From NCBI GenBank assembly GCA_020426125.1, contig JAGQQQ010000823.1:1-9571 (forward strand): 9,571 nt of DNA. Direction: 5' to 3'. The position numbers and the translations under genes were made by a program. How positions within the stretch are numbered: the first letter of the stretch is position 1; each line of letters opens with the position of its first letter. Under the pieces are notes generated by a model that was given only the letters and a program-made list of their open reading frames with translations, made no database searches and was not told the origin of the DNA. This document shows positions 5,577-9,571 of this stretch, one piece after another. Origin of the DNA: Planctomycetaceae bacterium. Its GTDB lineage: Bacteria; Planctomycetota; Planctomycetia; Planctomycetales; Planctomycetaceae.

Positions 5577-7724
5577 ATGGCGATTCAAAAATCGATTCAT
5601 GAGAAGCTGTGCGAACTTGCCGGCAACATGTGGTGGAGTTGGCAGCCGGACGTCACGGGAATCTTTCGTGCAATCGATCCCAGAATGTGGTCCTCACTCG
5701 CTCACAATCCCATCTTGCTGCTTCGGGAATACGGCCCCGATAAACTCGAGATCCGCGCAAGGGAGGAAGTGCTGCACTCTCGGATCAACGCCGCCTACCG
5801 AGAATGGCGGGAATACATGGAAGCCCGAGATACCTGGGGGGGAACACATGCTGGCGTCTTGGGGTTCCGTCCGGTTGCATATTTTTCCGCCGAATTCGGC
5901 CTTCACGAGTCCTTTCGAATTTATTCCGGAGGTCTCGGCGTCCTCGCAGGGGACCATCTGAAGAGTGCTTCTGACCTAGGAATCCCCTTGGTCGGGGTCG
6001 GGCTCTTTTATTATGAAGGATATTTTACCCAATTGGTCGATGCCAACGGATGGCAGCAGGAAGAATACATCCTCGCGAACCCCCAGGATCTTCCCTTACG
6101 GGAAGCCAAGGGACCAAACGGTCGTCCCGTCCAGATTTCCGTGCCAACCCGTAGCGGCGCGATCCATGCCAAGGTCTGGCGAGTTGATGTCGGTCGCGTG
6201 CCACTCTACCTGTTGGACTCCAACATTCCCGAAAACAATCCTGACGATCGTCGCCTGACCGCCCGGCTCTACGGCGGCGATCATCGGACGCGGATCCGGC
6301 AAGAACTCTTGCTCGGGGTCGGCGGGGTCAAAGCCCTCGCTGAGCTGGGAATTAAACCTCGTGTTGTTCACATGAATGAAGGGCATTCGGCGTTTGCTCC
6401 GCTGGAACTGATCCGGATGCGAATGCAAGATGACGGGTTGAGATTCGACGATGCGTTGCGGGAAACCGCCACGATGGGGGTCTTCACCACGCACACGCCT
6501 GTCGCTGCTGGGCACGACCGGTTCGACGGCGGACTTGTTGAGGAGCACCTGGGTCCGTTGCGAGAAGGATTGGCCTTGGACTACGAAGGACTCCAGGGGC
6601 TCGGGCGGGTCGATCCTCACAACCATGGGGAACCATTTTGCATGACCGTGCTTGCCTTTAAGACGAGTCGCCGTGCCAATGCCGTTTCCAACCTTCACGG
6701 TGTCGTCTCCCGACGGATGTGGAGAGACTTATGGCCTTGGCGCAGCGAAGAGGAAATCCCCATCGGTCATATTACCAATGGAGTCCACGTCTCGACTTGG
6801 CTGGCGCAGCAGATGCGGGTGCTTTACGACCGGATTTTGCCCGCGAAGTGGTACCTCAAGACGGGGGAACCAGAGGTCTGGGCGGCATTCGAGCGGGTCA
6901 AGGCAACAGAGCTTTGGGAGACGCATCAGTCATTGAAGAACCGGTTGATTATCTATGCTCGTTATCGATTGGGCCTCCAGGCCAAGAGAAATGGCATGTC
7001 GGATCGGGAGGCCGAAAAGTTTCAAAACGTGCTCGATCCCCAAGCCTTGTTAGTGGGATTCGCGCGGCGTTTTGCTCCCTACAAACGCGCCGACCTTCTG
7101 ACACGGGACATGGAACTCCTTGAGAAAATTATCAACGACTCCAGCCGCCCGGTCCAATTCATCTTTGCCGGAAAAGCTCACCCCGCTGATGACTTTGGGA
7201 AACAGATCGCCCAGCGAATCTACAAGCTTTCCCAGGATCCGAAATTTCAGGGGCGGGTCGTCTTTCTGGAAGATTACGATATCAATCTGGGTCGACACCT
7301 GGTCCAGGGAGTCGATGTGTGGCTGAATAATCCCAGGCGTCCCTTGGAAGCGTCGGGGACGAGCGGACAGAAGGTCGTCCTCAACGGGGGGCTGAATTTG
7401 TCCGTTCTCGATGGCTGGTGGGCCGAGGCGTACGACGGCACGAACGGTTTCGCGATCGGAGATGGTCTCATTCATGCGAACCAGGAGGTTCAGGACACTC
7501 GCGACGCGGAGTCCTTAATGAATGTCCTCAGGGACGAAGTCATTCCCTTGTACTATGACCGGGACCACGATGACCTGCCGCAGGAATGGATTGATCGCAT
7601 GAAGCGGTCGGTGAGCACGCTCGGCTGGCGATTCAACGCGGACCGCATGGTGATGGACTACGTGAAGGAATCGTATGTTCCGGCCTCGGGAAGCACGTCT
7701 TGCAGTATCACCGTGATGCCGTAA
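5577..7724 (+). CDS. glgP: Alpha-glucan (glycogen/maltodextrin) phosphorylase, GT35 family
   Basis: A 715-residue cytoplasmic enzyme that removes glucose units from alpha-1,4-glucan with inorganic phosphate, yielding glucose-1-phosphate. The first 90 residues (NMWWSWQPDV at 17-26) match the short N-terminal domain (DUF3417 type) of the bacterial/archaeal branch. Core motifs follow: AYFSAEFGLHES (101-112), SGGLGVLAGDHLK (117-129), HMNEGHSAF (265-273), THTPVAAGHDRF (305-316), HITNGVHVSTW (398-408), GFARRFAPYKR (494-504) and EASGTSGQK (591-599), where Lys599 is the expected pyridoxal phosphate lysine. That loop reads GTGNMK in the MalP/muscle branch. The frame opens 29 codons earlier at 5490, but GGAG at 5568-5571, five bases before the ATG at 5577, and the family N-terminus support 5577. 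The protein ends soon after the conserved DYVKESY segment, so it is compact compared with relatives of 800 or more residues. No other glycogen genes are adjacent. Confidence 0.95.
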   Translation: MAIQKSIHEKLCELAGNMWWSWQPDVTGIFRAIDPRMWSSLAHNPILLLREYGPDKLEIRAREEVLHSRINAAYREWREYMEARDTWGGTHAGVLGFRPVAYFSAEFGLHESFRIYSGGLGVLAGDHLKSASDLGIPLVGVGLFYYEGYFTQLVDANGWQQEEYILANPQDLPLREAKGPNGRPVQISVPTRSGAIHAKVWRVDVGRVPLYLLDSNIPENNPDDRRLTARLYGGDHRTRIRQELLLGVGGVKALAELGIKPRVVHMNEGHSAFAPLELIRMRMQDDGLRFDDALRETATMGVFTTHTPVAAGHDRFDGGLVEEHLGPLREGLALDYEGLQGLGRVDPHNHGEPFCMTVLAFKTSRRANAVSNLHGVVSRRMWRDLWPWRSEEEIPIGHITNGVHVSTWLAQQMRVLYDRILPAKWYLKTGEPEVWAAFERVKATELWETHQSLKNRLIIYARYRLGLQAKRNGMSDREAEKFQNVLDPQALLVGFARRFAPYKRADLLTRDMELLEKIINDSSRPVQFIFAGKAHPADDFGKQIAQRIYKLSQDPKFQGRVVFLEDYDINLGRHLVQGVDVWLNNPRRPLEASGTSGQKVVLNGGLNLSVLDGWWAEAYDGTNGFAIGDGLIHANQEVQDTRDAESLMNVLRDEVIPLYYDRDHDDLPQEWIDRMKRSVSTLGWRFNADRMVMDYVKESYVPASGSTSCSITVMP

Positions 7725-8121
7725 TGCCCTGGCCACATGTTGGGACATGGAGAAAGGAACGTGTCCGCTTTGTCCTCGCTCCCACATCGTGAAACACCGC
7801 AGACTTTGAGAGATTTATGCAACTCCGTGTTCCGTCGAACCGGAAACGGCATGGTCTCTAACGACGCCTCACATGAGAAACGGCGATCGTGCGAGTTTCC
7901 TGCAAGTTGGACGGACCAGCCCCGGCCGCGAGGCACGGATTGGTCTCCTTGAGAGGATCAGGAGATCCTTCGATGAACATCGGTTGATTCACGTTCGGCA
8001 GTCTGGACTGGGGTTTCGGGATCCTGTTCGGGGTAAAACGTGGTCACTTCGAGCGTCGGGGGAGTCGAAATCGTCGACGAAATTTTTAATCTTCATTTTG
8101 CCATTTGCTTGGAGGCTCGCG
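7725..8121. other. Gene-free stretch of 397 bases between phosphorylase and propeller genes
   Basis: I find no convincing gene here. Short frames exist, including one that runs in frame into the propeller gene from an ATG at 7873, but its translation is basic and non-descript and lacks family resemblance. Two small hairpins can be drawn: GGACATG (7743-7749) with CGTGTCC (7760-7766), including one G-T pair around a purine-rich loop, and AGGATC (7954-7959) with GATCCT (7964-7969) around an AGGA loop. Neither has a T run behind it. No clear promoter pair was found. Confidence 0.5.
8111..8115 (+). promoter_or_regulatory. Ribosome binding site that fixes the propeller gene start
   Basis: GGAGG at 8111-8115 lies six bases before the ATG at 8122. 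It is among the best-formed ribosome sites in the window. It selects this ATG over the in-frame upstream ATG at 7873, in agreement with the signal peptide that begins at 8122. Confidence 0.8.
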
Positions 8122-9405
8122 ATGCGTCTTCTCGTCCTGTTCGGTTTGTTGATCAGATGCTCGATGGGAAGTCCTTGTTCGGCAGAGGACTGGCCAACGT
8201 GGCGGGGATCCCAGCGAGACGGGAAGTCATCGGAAACCGGACTCCTGACGGAATGGCCAGCACAAGGCCCCCCACAACTTTGGAAATCCGCGGGGTTGGG
8301 AAACGGCTACGCAAGCGTGTCCATTGCCAATGGTCAGCTATTCACAATGGGGCGACGAGAGGGAACGGAATATCTGATTTGCCTGAATGCGGAAACCGGA
8401 GACAAGCTCTGGGAAACAGCGGTCGGACCGGGTTCGAAGGAAAACGGTCCCAACTCAACACCCACGATCGATGAGAACCGCGTGTTTGCCTTGTCCTTCG
8501 ACGGAGAACTCCTGTGCGCCGACCGGCAGTCCGGCCGAGAACTCTGGCGGGTGAATCTTCCCAGAGACTTCGGGGGAAAGATGATGTCCATGTGGGGGTA
8601 CAGTGAATCGGTTCTCGTTGATGGGGACCGAGTCATTTGTACTCCTGGAGGGCCGCGTGCGATCATGGCCGCGTTGAACAAACAGACCGGAAAGCCTGTT
8701 TGGACAGCGTCCCTGCCGGGAACAGGGAGCCGTGGTCAGGACGGGGCTGGTTATTCGTCCATCGTCATCAGCAACGCAGGCCGCACCAAACAGTACGTGC
8801 AGACGATTGGACGCGGAGTGATTGGCGTTGAGGCGGTGACCGGCAAGTTTCTTTGGGGGTACGACCGGATCGCGAACACAACCGCGAATATTCCCACGCC
8901 GGTGGTTTCCGGGGATTTCGTTCTCGCTTCGACCGGCTATGACGATGGGGGAACCGCGCTGCTGGAAATCAAGGGAACCCGCGGCCGGATCTCTCCCAAG
9001 GAGGTCTACTACCTGCCGGCGAAGACCTTACAGAACCACCACGGCGGCATGATTCTCGTCGGCGATGACGTCTACATGGGGCATGGCCACAACAATGGGT
9101 TTCCCACCTGCTTTGATCTTAAGTCGGGACGTACGAGCTGGCCGAAGCAACGTGGTCCGGGAACCGGTTCGGCAGCCGTCACTTATGCCGACGGACACCT
9201 CTATTTCCGATACGAAAATGGAACGATGGCGCTCATTGAAGCCAATCCCCGGGAGTACATTCTCAAGGGAACCTTCGATGAAAATGGAATGTTTGGATCC
9301 GGTGTCCGCTGGGCCCACCCCGTCATCGCACACGGGAAGCTCTACCTTCGAGCCAATGACGAACTGGTTTGCTTTGATCTCCGTCAGGACCCGGCGTCCC
9401 GGTAG
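8122..9405 (+). CDS. Secreted PQQ-like beta-propeller repeat protein
   Basis: A 427-residue exported protein. Residues 1-21 form a signal peptide (MRLL, hydrophobic core, then SPCSA before the likely cut at E22). The mature protein opens with DWPTWRGSQRDGKS (23-36) and WPAQGPPQLWKS (45-56), the standard opening of planctomycete outer-wall propeller proteins. Propeller blades show the repeated pattern of strand, A/D-x-x-TG, then LW: LNAETGDKLW (88-97), ADRQSGRELW (133-142), LNKQTGKPVW (185-194), VEAVTGKFLW (236-245) and FDLKSGRTSW (331-340), plus a closing CFDL strand at 417-420. Length fits a single domain of this PQQ_2 type (seven to eight blades). No quinoprotein dehydrogenase active-site set is evident, so it is more likely a structural or binding propeller than an alcohol dehydrogenase; the substrate or partner is unknown. 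The start is set by GGAGG six bases upstream. The long gap before it suggests its own transcript. Confidence 0.92.
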   Translation: MRLLVLFGLLIRCSMGSPCSAEDWPTWRGSQRDGKSSETGLLTEWPAQGPPQLWKSAGLGNGYASVSIANGQLFTMGRREGTEYLICLNAETGDKLWETAVGPGSKENGPNSTPTIDENRVFALSFDGELLCADRQSGRELWRVNLPRDFGGKMMSMWGYSESVLVDGDRVICTPGGPRAIMAALNKQTGKPVWTASLPGTGSRGQDGAGYSSIVISNAGRTKQYVQTIGRGVIGVEAVTGKFLWGYDRIANTTANIPTPVVSGDFVLASTGYDDGGTALLEIKGTRGRISPKEVYYLPAKTLQNHHGGMILVGDDVYMGHGHNNGFPTCFDLKSGRTSWPKQRGPGTGSAAVTYADGHLYFRYENGTMALIEANPREYILKGTFDENGMFGSGVRWAHPVIAHGKLYLRANDELVCFDLRQDPASR

Positions 9406-9571
9406 GATGCGAAAGTTTTACGATTCTTGCCAAAACGGCTTGGAGTTGCAGAACGCGGAACTCACGTGCTCATCCGGAGAATCCCGTGTGACACTTTCGA
9501 GAGTTTGTCGTGACTTGAACTCCATTGGTGTTGGAATTGGCTTCCGTCTTGCCACACCAGGGAGATCGATT
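9406..9571 (+). other. Window tail; one open frame of unknown status runs to the edge
   Basis: No convincing gene is seen. The frame from an ATG at 9407, two bases after the propeller stop, has no stop codon through 9571 (55 codons). Its last part translates to NSIGVGIGFRLATPGRSI, where GIGFRLA recalls the closing strand of formylglycine-generating-enzyme (SUMF/FGE) domains that are abundant in planctomycetes. The preceding residues lack the usual W-R-G-G motifs, and there is no well-spaced ribosome site. It may be chance, a decayed gene fragment, or the start of something that continues beyond the window. Confidence 0.2.

Noticed and set aside
6096..6698. A 200-codon open frame on the minus strand inside the phosphorylase gene
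   Set aside because: Entirely opposite conserved phosphorylase motifs and with no family features of its own.
1..9571. A dedicated multi-gene system (defence island, mobile element, biosynthetic cluster)
   Set aside because: No transposase, integrase, CRISPR, toxin-antitoxin, nuclease or biosynthetic core gene is visible, and the six genes belong to unrelated functions with wide gaps.

Overview
The window reads as a stretch of chromosome from a member of the Planctomycetota. Three things suggest this: a secreted beta-propeller protein opening with the DWPTWRG / WPAQGPPQLW signature common in that phylum, a secreted di-heme peroxidase with a phylum-typical N-terminal extension, and widely spaced single genes with long leaders. 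The phylum assignment is inference from protein style. All recognised genes lie on the + strand. I see no tRNA, rRNA, CRISPR array, transposase or integrase, and no change in base composition that would mark an island.

Layout, left to right. A secreted di-heme cytochrome c peroxidase (147-1409) has a candidate promoter in front and a clear intrinsic terminator behind. Next comes a small CoA-binding Rossmann protein (1640-2047). A Gfo/Idh/MocA-type NAD(P)-dependent oxidoreductase (2300-3436) is followed after 62 bases by a membrane-anchored P-loop GTPase of unknown role (3499-5340); these two may share a transcript. After a structured gap with a candidate promoter comes an alpha-glucan phosphorylase (5577-7724). 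A gene-free stretch of 397 bases then leads to a secreted PQQ-like beta-propeller protein (8122-9405). The last 166 bases hold no convincing gene, although one frame stays open to the window edge.

The genes do not form an obvious pathway. The phosphorylase releases glucose-1-phosphate from storage glucan in the cytoplasm, the oxidoreductase probably acts on a sugar or polyol, and the peroxidase and propeller proteins are exported. This looks like ordinary chromosomal housekeeping and accessory content, not a dedicated system. The least understood gene is the GTPase: its P-loop is perfect, but the positions of the G3 glycine and the G4 aspartate are both changed, and two membrane segments sit near its C-terminus. 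I did not find a convincing undescribed multi-gene system here.
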